From the NCBI GenBank assembly GCA_017545185.1, contig JAFWQJ010000029.1, positions 86,160 to 150,159 on the forward strand: 64,000 bases of DNA. Direction: 5' to 3'. The position numbers and the translations under genes are program-made. Shown in pieces: positions 17,382 through 25,888 of the stretch. The notes under the pieces are model-generated. The model had not been told where the DNA came from. It saw only the letters and a list, made by a program, of their open reading frames with translations, and did not search any database. Position 1 is the stretch's first letter. Every line of letters begins with the position of its first letter. The DNA is from Oscillospiraceae bacterium. GTDB lineage: Bacteria > Bacillota > Clostridia > Oscillospirales > Ruminococcaceae.

Positions 17382-17929
17382 ACTGCAAGCTCACCGTCCT
17401 TTCCGATCAGATCCCGCAGCGTGTTCTTTGCGCGGTAGAGCAGATTGTCCACCTGCTTGCGGGTCTTTTTCATGATTCGCGCTGCATCCGCGTAGGAGTA
17501 TTCCTCAAAATACACCAGATGCACCGCGAGCTGCTGATCCTCCGGGAGCCTGCGCAGCGCCTCATTGACTTTGCGCTTCTCCTCGCTGCGGATCGCCTGT
17601 TCCTCCAGATTTGTCTCGTCAGACAGGAAAGGCTCCGCTTCGTCAAGCGGGACCTGTGCCGCACGCTTCCGCTTGCGCAGATAGTCCAGCGCTCTGCTGC
17701 GTGCGATCACGAACAGAAAGGTTTTGAAGGAATCCTTGAAGTTGTACTTGCGCGGGTGGACGACAAGATACATGAACACATCCGCGGCGATATCCTCCGC
17801 GGCACAGATATCGTGCACGTATCTCTGGATGAAAAAGGTCACCGGATCGCGGTATTCCTCAATGATCCCGGCAAACGCCGATTCATCCCCGTCCAGCCAG
17901 CGGCGGTAATAGCTTGCGCCGTTGTCCAT
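17378..17929 (-). CDS. ECF-type RNA polymerase sigma factor
   Basis: A 183-residue sigma-70 family protein. Region 2 spans GDESAFAGIIEEYRDPVTFF to DICAAEDIAADVFMYL and region 4 carries EEYSYADAARIMKKTRKQVD as helix-turn-helix. The ATG at 17929 is chosen because GGAG lies 6 bp before it; two upstream in-frame ATGs (17941, 17962) lack that. Downstream on the same strand are the coupled anti-sigma-like gene, the Ig-like lipoprotein and the two serpins, all probably one transcript or regulon. Confidence 0.9.
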   Translation of the reverse strand: MDNGASYYRRWLDGDESAFAGIIEEYRDPVTFFIQRYVHDICAAEDIAADVFMYLVVHPRKYNFKDSFKTFLFVIARSRALDYLRKRKRAAQVPLDEAEPFLSDETNLEEQAIRSEEKRKVNEALRRLPEDQQLAVHLVYFEEYSYADAARIMKKTRKQVDNLLYRAKNTLRDLIGKDGELAV

Positions 17930-18074
17930 AGTGTTCTCCATTCTGCTGAAAGCTGCTTTCATATACCGGTACGTTTCAGGCGGGGGTTTTCCTTATGCAC
18001 ATTCCGAAATTCGTGATTTTGCACAATTGATTTGCGTATCCATTGGCAAATATGGAGAACTATGTCTCATTTGC

Positions 18075-18103
18075 TTGCAATTTTTACGATATTGTGCTAT
18101 AAT
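18075..18103 (+). promoter_or_regulatory. Promoter of candidate small RNA
   Basis: TTGCAA at 18075-18080, TATAAT at 18098-18103, 17 bp spacer and an extended TGC before the -10. No coding region follows within reach; the transcript would run into the terminator at 18171-18203. Confidence 0.75.
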
Positions 18104-18109
18104 CGAATC

Positions 18110-18203
18110 AAACTTCTTCAAACGGATCCCGGATTCCCTCATCCGGGCGTCCGAAAAACCCTCTCCACAGAAAGCCGTCCGTTCCGGGCGGTTTTCCTTT
18201 TTT
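18110..18203 (+). ncRNA. Candidate small noncoding RNA (about 94 nt)
   Basis: Between a consensus promoter (18075-18103) and a strong intrinsic terminator lies a stretch with no reading frame of note. It contains one long hairpin: CGGA (18123-18126) with TCCG (18150-18153) enclosing CCCGGAT (18128-18134) with ATCCGGG (18141-18147) and a TCCCTC loop. The terminator stem CCGTCCG/CGGGCGG (18175-18181 and 18185-18191), extended by A-T pairs, is followed by TTTTTT. It does not match the SRP RNA, tmRNA or common riboswitches I know. It lies between divergent sigma and polyamine operons. Confidence 0.55.
18171..18203 (+). terminator. Intrinsic terminator of candidate small RNA
   Basis: An 11 bp stem (AAAG-CCGTCCG with CGGGCGG-TTTT, TTC loop) followed by CC and six T. 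It would separate the small RNA from the next promoter at 18272. Confidence 0.8.
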
Positions 18204-18271
18204 ATAGAAGTATTATACAATATTGCGGAAAAAAAAGCAAGCTTCCCGTGCAGGAGTTTTTGCGTTTTCAC

Positions 18272-18300
18272 TTGACAGTCCGGCGCAGTTGTGCTATAAT
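18272..18300 (+). promoter_or_regulatory. Promoter of the polyamine operon
   Basis: Consensus TTGACA (18272-18277) and TATAAT (18295-18300), 17 bp apart, with an extended TGC. The start would be near 18307, leaving a leader of about 185 nt before the decarboxylase ATG. Confidence 0.85.
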
Positions 18301-18306
18301 CATTTT

Positions 18307-18490
18307 ATTAGGGAAAGGCAATCTGCACCTGAATCATCATTTACTCGCCGCGGCCGCATCGCACCGATGCACCGCCTTGGTACGGTGGCTTCGTGCAGGA
18401 TGCTTTTTTCTCTTTATCCGTCAGTTTTTAACCGTGCAGGGCTCCGGCATTCTGCACCGGAATATGCAAAAAGGATCGGTCAAGCAGAAC
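18307..18490 (+). other. Long untranslated leader of the polyamine operon
   Basis: About 185 nt between promoter and start codon with no clear gene. It contains a GC-rich hairpin, CCGCC-TTGGTAC-GGTGG around 18370-18388 flanked by GCAC/GTGC, followed at 18400-18407 by GCTTTTTTC. This could be a weak attenuator responding to polyamines or arginine, which is speculative. I see no known riboswitch. Confidence 0.35.
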
Positions 18491-19939
18491 ATGGATCTTG
18501 AACAGCAGAAGCGCGCCCCCGTCTATGAGGCGCTGGAACGGCTCCGCAGACAGCGGGTCGTCCCGTTTGATGTACCCGGACACAAACGCGGCAGAGGAAA
18601 CCCGGAGCTCGTGCGGCTCCTCGGGGAGCAGTGCGTCGGCATCGACGTCAATTCCATGAAGCCGCTGGATAATCTCTGTCATCCTGTCTCTGTCATCCGC
18701 GACGCCGAGGATCTGGCCGCGGATGCGTTCGGTGCGGCACATGCGTTTTTCATGGTCGGCGGCACGACCTCTGCGGTGCAGAGCATGATCCTCTCCGCGT
18801 GCAAGGCCGGGCAGAAGCTCATCGTCCCGCGCAATGTCCACAAGAGCGTCATCAATGCGCTGGTGCTCTGCGGCGCGATTCCGGTCTATGTCAATCCGGA
18901 TGTGGAGCCGCGCATCGGCATTTCGCTCGGCATGGAGCTTTCACAGGTCGAGCAGGCGATCCGGGATAACCCCGACGCCGTTGCCGTGCTGGTCAACAAC
19001 CCGACCTATTACGGCATCTGCTCGGATATCCGCGGCATCGTGAAGCTCGCACATGCGCACGGAATGCTCGTGCTGGCCGACGAAGCCCACGGCACGCATT
19101 TCTATTTCAACGAACAGCTGCCGGTCTCCGCAATGGCTGCGGGTGCCGATATGGCAGCGGTCTCCATGCACAAATCCGGCGGCAGCCTGACGCAGAGCTC
19201 GCTGCTGCTGCTGAATACCGGCGTCAATGAGGGCTATGTCCGCCAGATCATCAATCTGACGCAGACGACGAGCGCCTCGTATCTGCTGATCTCCAGCCTT
19301 GATATCTCCCGCCGGAACTTAGCGCTCCGCGGCCGGGAATCCTTTGCAAAGGTCATGCAGATCGCCGAATACGCCCGCTCCGAGATCAACGAGATCGGCG
19401 GGTATTACGCCTACAGCTCCGAGCTCTGCAACGGCACGAGCTGCATGGGCTATGACGTCACGAAGCTTTCCGTTTATACCAGAGATATCGGTCTTGCGGG
19501 CATCGAGGTCTACGACCTGCTCCGCGACGAATACGACATTCAGATCGAGTTCGGCGATATCGGCAACATTCTCGCCTATATCTCGATCGGCGACCGGATG
19601 CAGGACATTGAGCGCTTAGTCGGCGCACTGGCCGATATCAAGCGGCTCTATTCCTGCGACACGACCGGTATGCTCTCGCAGGAATACATCCCGCCGAAGG
19701 TCGTCGCGACCCCGCAGGAGGCGTTCTATGCAGACAAGGAAATGCTCCCGCTCGAACAGACCAGCGGCCGCATCTGCTCGGAGTTCGTCATGTGCTATCC
19801 GCCCGGCATCCCGATCCTTGCACCCGGTGAGATCATCACCGACGACATCATCCATTATATCCGCTACGCAAAGGAGAAGGGCTGCTCCATGCAGGGCACG
19901 GAGGATCCCGAGATCGAGCATCTGAATGTGCTGAGGTGA
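18491..19939 (+). CDS. speA: Arginine (Orn/Lys/Arg) decarboxylase
   Basis: A 482-residue PLP enzyme of the fold III (aspartate aminotransferase-like) Orn/Lys/Arg decarboxylase family. Residues 1-35 contain the typical VPFDVPGHKRGRGNPEL; the PLP lysine is in SMHKSGGSLTQSS at K228; LADEAHGTHFYF provides the PLP-binding Asp. The start at 18491 is chosen by family alignment; upstream codons in frame are leader. Because agmatine deiminase ends the same operon, arginine is the likely substrate, yielding agmatine. The length (about 480-490) is that of the Gram-positive SpeA group. Confidence 0.9.
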   Translation: MDLEQQKRAPVYEALERLRRQRVVPFDVPGHKRGRGNPELVRLLGEQCVGIDVNSMKPLDNLCHPVSVIRDAEDLAADAFGAAHAFFMVGGTTSAVQSMILSACKAGQKLIVPRNVHKSVINALVLCGAIPVYVNPDVEPRIGISLGMELSQVEQAIRDNPDAVAVLVNNPTYYGICSDIRGIVKLAHAHGMLVLADEAHGTHFYFNEQLPVSAMAAGADMAAVSMHKSGGSLTQSSLLLLNTGVNEGYVRQIINLTQTTSASYLLISSLDISRRNLALRGRESFAKVMQIAEYARSEINEIGGYYAYSSELCNGTSCMGYDVTKLSVYTRDIGLAGIEVYDLLRDEYDIQIEFGDIGNILAYISIGDRMQDIERLVGALADIKRLYSCDTTGMLSQEYIPPKVVATPQEAFYADKEMLPLEQTSGRICSEFVMCYPPGIPILAPGEIITDDIIHYIRYAKEKGCSMQGTEDPEIEHLNVLR

Positions 19940-19945
19940 ACAGAG

Positions 19946-20263
19946 ATGGTTGAGATCTCGTTTCCCGGTGCAGACAAATGCTCCTTCACCTTCAACGGGC
20001 TTTCCGAGAAAGGCAGCGAACTTGCATTCTTTCTTGATCTGCTTGCGAAGAACAATATGCTGACGAATCAGCGCAGCACCGAAGGTGAAATGTTCTCCGG
20101 CTGGTCGCATTACGGATGCAGATTCGGCAAGATCCCGTTCACGCTGGATTATGACCGGTACTGGGACTGGGTTCACTTTTCCGCCGAAACGCCCGAAAAT
20201 GCCCGCAAGATCGCAAACCGGCTGAAAACGCTGATCGAGGCAGAGACTGCGGAAAAAGGCTGA
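19946..20263 (+). CDS. Hypothetical protein in polyamine operon
   Basis: A 105-residue soluble protein of unknown function, 6 bp after speA with GAGGTG as ribosome binding site inside the end of speA. It contains aromatic segments (FSGWSHYGCRFGKIPFTLDY, DRYWDWVHFSAETPEN) and ends in a helix. No motif recognised. Its position argues for co-transcription with speA. Confidence 0.7.
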   Translation: MVEISFPGADKCSFTFNGLSEKGSELAFFLDLLAKNNMLTNQRSTEGEMFSGWSHYGCRFGKIPFTLDYDRYWDWVHFSAETPENARKIANRLKTLIEAETAEKG

Positions 20264-20291
20264 ATGCGCCGCATAATACAGAGGTAACAGT

Positions 20292-20441
20292 ATGAAACAA
20301 GCAATGATCGCTGCTGCTGTTGCAGCGGTATACCTGATCGTCAGCCTGCTGACCGACGGCTGGGCGTGGACATGGTTGATCTGGGTTTTCTACGGCATAT
20401 ACAGAATCACCGATATGGTGAAAAAATCCAATGACGAGTGA
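20292..20441 (+). CDS. Small membrane protein
   Basis: A 49-residue protein (MKQAMIAAAVAAVYLIVSLL at its start) with two predicted membrane segments separated by a TDGWAWTW turn, and a charged tail KKSNDE. GAGGT lies 7 bp before the ATG. It is in line with its neighbours (28 bp after the previous stop) and overlaps no better frame. Function unknown. Confidence 0.6.
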   Translation: MKQAMIAAAVAAVYLIVSLLTDGWAWTWLIWVFYGIYRITDMVKKSNDE

Positions 20442-20451
20442 GGATACAGAC

Positions 20452-20679
20452 ATGTTTTTCAAAAAGAAGAAACAGGAAGAACCTTCCAGAACGCAGATTC
20501 CGGTGCCGGAGGACATCCGCAGCGAAATGTATCAGGCGATCCTGCAGACCATGAAAACGGCGCTCTCCGATCCAAGCTGCCGGTATACACCCGAGGCGCT
20601 GTTTGAGAAAATCTGTCCGCCCGGCTTCTTTACCGAAGAAGACTGCGCAAGGCTGCTGAAGGAAGCGACCGAACAGTAA
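20452..20679 (+). CDS. Small hypothetical protein
   Basis: A 75-residue hydrophilic protein beginning MFFKKKKQEEPSRTQIPVPE. ATG 20452 is preferred because GAGGA precedes it by 8 bp; an in-frame ATG at 20431 would overlap the previous gene. It contains a helical stretch EMYQAILQTMKTAL and ends RLLKEATEQ. Unknown function; part of the polyamine gene string. Confidence 0.6.
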   Translation: MFFKKKKQEEPSRTQIPVPEDIRSEMYQAILQTMKTALSDPSCRYTPEALFEKICPPGFFTEEDCARLLKEATEQ

Positions 20680-20706
20680 TATCCCAATCACAAAGGAGGA
20701 ACAGAA

Positions 20707-21570
20707 ATGGAATTCTGGTTTTCCGAAATGCATACAGACAATGTCAAGGCGTCCATCCGCTGCGAAAAACAGCTTTACAGCGGACAAAGCGATTTTCAGC
20801 GCATCGACGTCTTTGATTCCGCGGAGTTCGGACGCTTTCTCGTTTCCAACGGCAGCGTCATCTTCTCCGAAAAGGACGAGTTCATCTATGACGAGATGAT
20901 CGTCCATGTGCCGATGGCGGTGCATCCGGATGTGAAGCATGTTCTGGTCATCGGCGGCGGTGACGGCGGCGTCGCGAGAGAGCTTTCCCATTATGACGAG
21001 ATCAAGACGATCGACGTCGTGGAGCCGGACGAGATGTTCGTCGATGTCTGCCGGGAGTATTTCCCGGATAACGCAAAGGGACTTGACGACCCCAGAGTCA
21101 CGATCTACAATCAGGACGGTCTGCGCGCACTGCGTACCCGCCACGGCGAATACGACCTCATCATCAACGATGCGACCGACCCCTTCGGGCATACCGCGGG
21201 ACTGTTTACCAAGGAGTTCTACGGCCTCTGCTACAAGGCGCTCAAGGACGACGGCATCATGGTCTATCAGCACGGCAGCCCGTTCTATGACGAGGACGAA
21301 GGCGCGTGTCAGTCCATGCACAAAAAGGCGTTCCGCGTGTTCCCGATCTGCCGCGTCTATCAGGCGCATATCCCGACCTGTCCGGCGGGCTACTGGCTGT
21401 TCGGGTTCGCGTCCAAGAAATATCACCCGCTCCGCGATTTTGATGCGAAGCGCTGGAAAAAGCGCAACATCAAAACATGGTATTACACCACGAACCTGCA
21501 CACCGGCGCATTCATGCTGCCGAAATATGTGGAGGACTTAATGGAGGACGCCGAGGAGCGGAAGAAATAA
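20707..21570 (+). CDS. speE: Spermidine synthase (polyamine aminopropyltransferase)
   Basis: A 287-residue aminopropyltransferase that moves the aminopropyl group from decarboxylated S-adenosylmethionine to putrescine. The Rossmann motif HVLVIGGGDGGVARE at about 78-92, the acidic VVEPD, and the catalytic region LIINDATDPFGHTAGLFTKE are all present; the N-terminal beta domain contains QSDFQRIDVFDSAEFGRFLV. RBS AAAGGAGG is excellent. No speD (SAM decarboxylase) is seen in the window, although the enzyme needs its product. Confidence 0.95.
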   Translation: MEFWFSEMHTDNVKASIRCEKQLYSGQSDFQRIDVFDSAEFGRFLVSNGSVIFSEKDEFIYDEMIVHVPMAVHPDVKHVLVIGGGDGGVARELSHYDEIKTIDVVEPDEMFVDVCREYFPDNAKGLDDPRVTIYNQDGLRALRTRHGEYDLIINDATDPFGHTAGLFTKEFYGLCYKALKDDGIMVYQHGSPFYDEDEGACQSMHKKAFRVFPICRVYQAHIPTCPAGYWLFGFASKKYHPLRDFDAKRWKKRNIKTWYYTTNLHTGAFMLPKYVEDLMEDAEERKK

Positions 21571-21887
21571 TGTCTGTTTCACTGTTCCGCTATGACGCAG
21601 ACGGCGAATGCACGTTATGCTATCCTGTTTCGACCGAGGATGTTTACATCCGGGTATGGAACAGGGCGATCGCAGAGGAAAACATCCGGCTGTTCCGGGA
21701 ATGCAGCGGGTTTACGGTCGAACAGGTCAGCGAGGTGCTGGATGAACTGCAGCGTATCAAAGACTGGTGTGAACGGAATCTCGATCACAGTTTCCGGGAT
21801 TACAGCTATATGATATGGAGACTGGATGACCTGATGCAGGCCATTCCGGAAGAATCAGAAAAGTCAAGTGAACCTTTTGAACTATAA
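21570..21887 (+). CDS. Hypothetical protein downstream of speE
   Basis: A 105-residue soluble protein whose ATG overlaps the speE stop (TAATG), so it is translationally coupled. It looks mainly alpha-helical (VWNRAIAEENIRLFRECSGF, VSEVLDELQRIKDWCERNLD) with an acidic C-terminus. Unrecognised. It could modulate the polyamine enzymes, but only position supports that. Confidence 0.65.
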   Translation: MSVSLFRYDADGECTLCYPVSTEDVYIRVWNRAIAEENIRLFRECSGFTVEQVSEVLDELQRIKDWCERNLDHSFRDYSYMIWRLDDLMQAIPEESEKSSEPFEL

Positions 21888-21901
21888 GGAGGAATATTAC
21901 A

Positions 21902-23167
21902 ATGAGCAGAGTTTTGATCATCGGCTGCGGCGGTGTGGCATCCGTCGCAATTCAGAAGTGCTGCCAGAACGATGCAGTTTTCTCGGAAATCTGCATTGCC
22001 AGCCGCACCGTTTCCAAGTGCGATGCACTGAAGGCAAAGATCGAGGGCGAAGGCAAGACCAAGACCGTCATCACGACGGCGGCGCTCGACGCGGACAACA
22101 AGGACGCGGTGCTCGCACTCATCAAGGAATACAAGCCGGTTGCCGTGCTGAACCTCGCACTCCCCTATCAGGATCTGACGATCATGCAGGCGTGCCTTGA
22201 GGGCGGCGTGCATTACATCGACACCGCGAACTACGAGCCCGAGGACACCGACGATCCGGCATGGCGCGCAATCTACGAGAAGCGCTGCAAGGAGCTCGGC
22301 TTCACCGCATATTTTGATTACTCGTGGCAGTGGGCGTATGACGAAAAGTTCAAGGCCGCCGGTCTGACCGCGCTCTGCGGCTCCGGCTTTGACCCCGGCG
22401 TCACCTCGGTGTTTACCGCTTATGCGCTGAAGCATTACTTCGATGAGATCCACTACATCGACATTCTCGACTGCAACGGCGGCGACCACGGCTATCCGTT
22501 TGCAACGAATTTCAATCCGGAGATCAATCTCCGCGAGGTCTCCGCGAACGGCTCCTACTGGGAGAACGGTCACTGGGTCGAGACTGAGCCCATGGAGATC
22601 AAGCGTGTTTACGATTTCCCGGAGGTCGGCCAGAAGGATATGTATCTGCTGCACCATGAGGAGATCGAATCCCTTGCAAAGAATATCCCGAATGTCAAGC
22701 GCATCCGCTTCTTCATGACCTTCGGCCAGAGCTATCTGACCCACATGAAGTGTCTGGAAAACGTCGGTATGCTCTCGACCACGCCGATCAATTTCAACGG
22801 CACGGAGATCGTTCCGATCCAGTTCCTGAAGGCGCTGCTGCCGGATCCGGCATCGCTCGGTCCGCGCACGGTCGGCAAGACGAACATCGGCTGCATCTTC
22901 ACCGGCATCAAGGACGGCAAGGAAAAGACGATCTATATTTACAATGTCTGCGATCATCAGGAGTGCTACAAGGAGCTCGGCTCGCAGGCGATCTCCTACA
23001 CGACCGGCGTTCCGGCGATGATCGGTGCGGCGCTGGTCGCGAACGGCACATGGCGCAATGCCGGTGCCCGCACGATCGAGGAGTTCGATCCGGATCCGTT
23101 CATGGATATGCTGAACAAATGGGGTCTGCCGTGGGTCGTTGACGAGAACCCGCAGACGGTGGAATGA
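21902..23167 (+). CDS. Carboxy(nor)spermidine dehydrogenase
   Basis: A 421-residue saccharopine-dehydrogenase-family enzyme. The NAD(P)-binding start is RVLIIGCGGVASVAIQKC; FDYSWQWAYDEKFK, CGSGFDPGVTSVF and NGGDHGYPFATNFNPEINLR are typical of the carboxyspermidine/carboxynorspermidine dehydrogenase branch, not of saccharopine dehydrogenase of lysine metabolism. It condenses putrescine (or diaminopropane) with aspartate semialdehyde to the carboxy-polyamine. Its neighbour nspC (4 bp overlap) removes the carboxyl group, so the pair makes spermidine without decarboxylated SAM. Confidence 0.93.
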   Translation: MSRVLIIGCGGVASVAIQKCCQNDAVFSEICIASRTVSKCDALKAKIEGEGKTKTVITTAALDADNKDAVLALIKEYKPVAVLNLALPYQDLTIMQACLEGGVHYIDTANYEPEDTDDPAWRAIYEKRCKELGFTAYFDYSWQWAYDEKFKAAGLTALCGSGFDPGVTSVFTAYALKHYFDEIHYIDILDCNGGDHGYPFATNFNPEINLREVSANGSYWENGHWVETEPMEIKRVYDFPEVGQKDMYLLHHEEIESLAKNIPNVKRIRFFMTFGQSYLTHMKCLENVGMLSTTPINFNGTEIVPIQFLKALLPDPASLGPRTVGKTNIGCIFTGIKDGKEKTIYIYNVCDHQECYKELGSQAISYTTGVPAMIGAALVANGTWRNAGARTIEEFDPDPFMDMLNKWGLPWVVDENPQTVE

Positions 23168-24294
23168 TGCGGCGGCAGGATCTGCCGACTCCCTGCTATA
23201 TCATTGACGAGGCAAAGCTCCGGAGCAATCTGGAGCTTTTGCATCATGTGGAGCAGGAGAGCGGCGCGCATATTCTGCTGGCGCAGAAGGCGTTTTCGTG
23301 CTTTGCGGTCTATCCGATGATCGCAGACTGTATCAGCGGCACGACGGCAAGCGGTTTATACGAGGCACGGCTCGGCGCTGAGGAATTCCGCAAGGAGAAT
23401 CACGTATTCTCCCCGGCATACGATCCCGCCGAGTTTGACGAGCTCTGCAGGATCTGCGATCACATCAGCTTCAACTCGTTCGCGCAGCTGGAAAAATACC
23501 GTCCCGTGTGGGAAAAAGCAGGCGTCAGCGTCGGCATCCGCGTCAATCCGGAATGCTCCACGCAGGGCGATCACGCGATCTATGACCCCTGCGCGCCCGG
23601 CTCGCGGCTCGGCGTGACAAAGGCAAATTTCCGTCCGGAGCTGTTAAGCGGCGTAGAGGGTCTGCATTTTCACACGCTCTGCGAGCAGAATGCGGACGAT
23701 CTCATCACAACATTTGCGGCCTTTGAGGAAAATTTCGGGCAGTATCTCCCGCAGATGAAATGGCTGAATCTCGGCGGCGGGCATCACATCACCCGCGACG
23801 ATTACGACGTCCCTGCGCTGATCTCGCTGGTCAGACGCATCCGCGAACAGTACGGCGTCACGGTGTATCTCGAACCCGGCGAGGCGATCGCGCTGAACGC
23901 CGGCTGGCTCGATACCGAGGTCATGGACATTGTGGAAAACGGCATCAAAATCCTGATTCTCGACGCATCCGCGGCGTGCCACATGCCCGATGTACTGGAA
24001 ATGCCGTACCGTCCCCCGCTCAAAGACTCGGGCGAATGGGGCGAAAAGCCGTATGCATACCGGCTGTCGTCGCGCACCTGCTTGGCGGGCGACATCATCG
24101 GGGATTACAGCTTTGACCGTGAAATTCAGATCGGCGACCGCCTGACCTTCTGCGACATGGCAATTTATTCTATGGTCAAGAACAACACCTTCAACGGAAT
24201 GCCGCTGCCCGCGATCGCGATTCAGCATGAAAACGGCGACTGCGAGATCATCAAGCAGTTCGGCTATGCGGATTTCAAGGGGCGGCTCTCCTGA
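23164..24294 (+). CDS. nspC: Carboxy(nor)spermidine decarboxylase
   Basis: A 376-residue PLP enzyme of the alanine-racemase-fold decarboxylases. It begins with PTPCYIIDEAKLRSN; the PLP lysine is in LLAQKAFSCF (K42); HFHTLCEQN, LNLGGGHHITRDDYD and EPGEA are family hallmarks, and ASAACHMPDVLEMPYRPPL covers the active-site Cys/Asp region. It converts carboxyspermidine to spermidine (or the nor- form). The ATG overlaps the dehydrogenase stop, so the two steps are coupled. Confidence 0.95.
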   Translation: MMRRQDLPTPCYIIDEAKLRSNLELLHHVEQESGAHILLAQKAFSCFAVYPMIADCISGTTASGLYEARLGAEEFRKENHVFSPAYDPAEFDELCRICDHISFNSFAQLEKYRPVWEKAGVSVGIRVNPECSTQGDHAIYDPCAPGSRLGVTKANFRPELLSGVEGLHFHTLCEQNADDLITTFAAFEENFGQYLPQMKWLNLGGGHHITRDDYDVPALISLVRRIREQYGVTVYLEPGEAIALNAGWLDTEVMDIVENGIKILILDASAACHMPDVLEMPYRPPLKDSGEWGEKPYAYRLSSRTCLAGDIIGDYSFDREIQIGDRLTFCDMAIYSMVKNNTFNGMPLPAIAIQHENGDCEIIKQFGYADFKGRLS

Positions 24295-24346
24295 ATCCGT
24301 CCGCAATCTGCCTGTGTTTCCACGGGAACAAAAAGGAGAAAAAGCG

Positions 24347-24781
24347 ATGCTGTCGACACCAAGCGCCGGCTGGAGCGAACTTATACTGGGCGACTTCCAG
24401 ACCATGGTAAGCGATATGACGGATATTCCCTTTGACTGGCTGAGAGCCTGCAAAAACGGGCTGCAGTATGTCATTCCTGCTTCTTTTTATCTGGATGCAG
24501 AAGGAAGCGAATGCCTCATTACGTCGGACTGGGACTGCACATATATCATCAGTCGGTATTCCGGGACGGACACGCTGTACAAACCGAACGTGAATCTGGG
24601 GCAGTTTGCAGAAATGCTGCTGACAGATCTCAAAAAAGATTTCGATCTCTGGGCTGGCTGGGTCACCTTCCGGTTAAGTGACGAGCAGTATACGCGCAGA
24701 AAGGCCATGCTGAAAGCGCTGATTGAAGAAACAGAACAGTATCTGAAAACCTATATGAAAGACGAGATCAGAAATTACTGA
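24347..24781 (+). CDS. Hypothetical protein in polyamine operon
   Basis: A 144-residue soluble protein of unknown family, starting after AAAAAGGAG. It contains ITSDWDCTYIISRYSG and ends in a long helix (KAMLKALIEETEQYLKTYMK). The pattern is faintly reminiscent of small immunity or SUKH-type proteins but this is not secure. It sits between nspC and aguA and is probably co-transcribed. Confidence 0.65.
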   Translation: MLSTPSAGWSELILGDFQTMVSDMTDIPFDWLRACKNGLQYVIPASFYLDAEGSECLITSDWDCTYIISRYSGTDTLYKPNVNLGQFAEMLLTDLKKDFDLWAGWVTFRLSDEQYTRRKAMLKALIEETEQYLKTYMKDEIRNY

Positions 24782-24796
24782 AAAGGCGTTGATACA

Positions 24797-25888
24797 ATGA
24801 AAACACCCAAAACCGACGGCTTTTATATGCCCGGCGAATTTGAACCGCATCGCGGGACGGTCATGGTCTTTCCGTCGCGGCCGGGCTCATGGGGCGCCGA
24901 CCCGACCGATGCGCAAAAGGCGTTCGCGATGATCGCAGCAAGATTATCCCAATGCGAACAGGTTTATATGCTGACCGATGACCGCACCGAACAGGCTGCA
25001 AAAGCCATGCTGCCGGATGCCGTTAAGCTGCTGCATATCGAGACCGATGACGCATGGGCAAGAGACATTGCACCGACCTTTGTGCGCAATCAAAAAGGCG
25101 CGCTGCGCGGCATCTCGTGGCAGTTCAACGCATGGGGCGGCGATTTTGACGGCCTGTATCCCGATTATCAGCACGATGACGCCGCTGCGGACGCGATCTG
25201 CCAAGCGCTCGGCGTGCCGTGCTATAACGCCCGCCCGTTTGTGTTAGAGGGCGGCGCGATCCATTCCGACGGCGAAGGCACGGTGCTCGTGACGGAAGCC
25301 TGCCTGCTCTCCGGCGGACGGAATCCGCAGATGACCAAAGCGCAGATCACCGAAACGCTCTGCGAATATCTCGGCGCGGAAAAGGTGATCTGGATCCCAT
25401 ACGGCATTTACAACGACGAGACAAACGAGCACATCGACAATATCTGCGCATTCACCGCGCCCGGCGAGGTCGTGCTTGCGTGGTGCGATGACCCGGACGA
25501 TCCGCAGTATGCGATGTCGCAGGCGGATCTCGAGGTGCTCTCGCGGGAGACAGACGCAAAGGGACGCCGCCTGAAGATCACGAAGCTGCCCGTGCCGCAT
25601 AAGCCGGTCTGCGTGACGGCAGAGGAATGTGACGGCTATATCTTCTCCGATGGCGAGGACACCCGCGAACCCGGCGAACGCCTTGCCGCATCCTATGTGA
25701 ATTTTTATTTCGGCAATGACTGCGTACTGGTGCCGCAGTTCGGCGGGGAATACGCCGAGGACGATGCGCGCGCCTGCGAGATCCTGCGCGGCTGCATCCC
25801 GGACAGGGAGATCGTTCCGATCCCCGCCCGCGTGATCCTGCTCGGCGGCGGCAACATCCACTGCATCACGCAGCAGGCACCGGAATGA
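24797..25888 (+). CDS. aguA: Agmatine deiminase
   Basis: A 363-residue enzyme of the guanidino-group-modifying family that hydrolyses agmatine to N-carbamoylputrescine and ammonia. Motifs: MPGEFEPHRGTVMVFPSRPG at 11-30, DDAWARDIAPTF, FVLEGGAIHSDGEGT, NEHIDN and the catalytic cysteine in GGGNIHCITQQ near residue 356. Full length. The enzyme that should follow, N-carbamoylputrescine amidase (aguB), is not in the window, so putrescine formation must be completed by a gene elsewhere or by another route. Confidence 0.96.
   Translation: MKTPKTDGFYMPGEFEPHRGTVMVFPSRPGSWGADPTDAQKAFAMIAARLSQCEQVYMLTDDRTEQAAKAMLPDAVKLLHIETDDAWARDIAPTFVRNQKGALRGISWQFNAWGGDFDGLYPDYQHDDAAADAICQALGVPCYNARPFVLEGGAIHSDGEGTVLVTEACLLSGGRNPQMTKAQITETLCEYLGAEKVIWIPYGIYNDETNEHIDNICAFTAPGEVVLAWCDDPDDPQYAMSQADLEVLSRETDAKGRRLKITKLPVPHKPVCVTAEECDGYIFSDGEDTREPGERLAASYVNFYFGNDCVLVPQFGGEYAEDDARACEILRGCIPDREIVPIPARVILLGGGNIHCITQQAPE

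Noticed and set aside
18032-18490. N-terminal extension of the decarboxylase frame
   Set aside because: It would run through two promoters and a terminator; family alignment starts at 18491.
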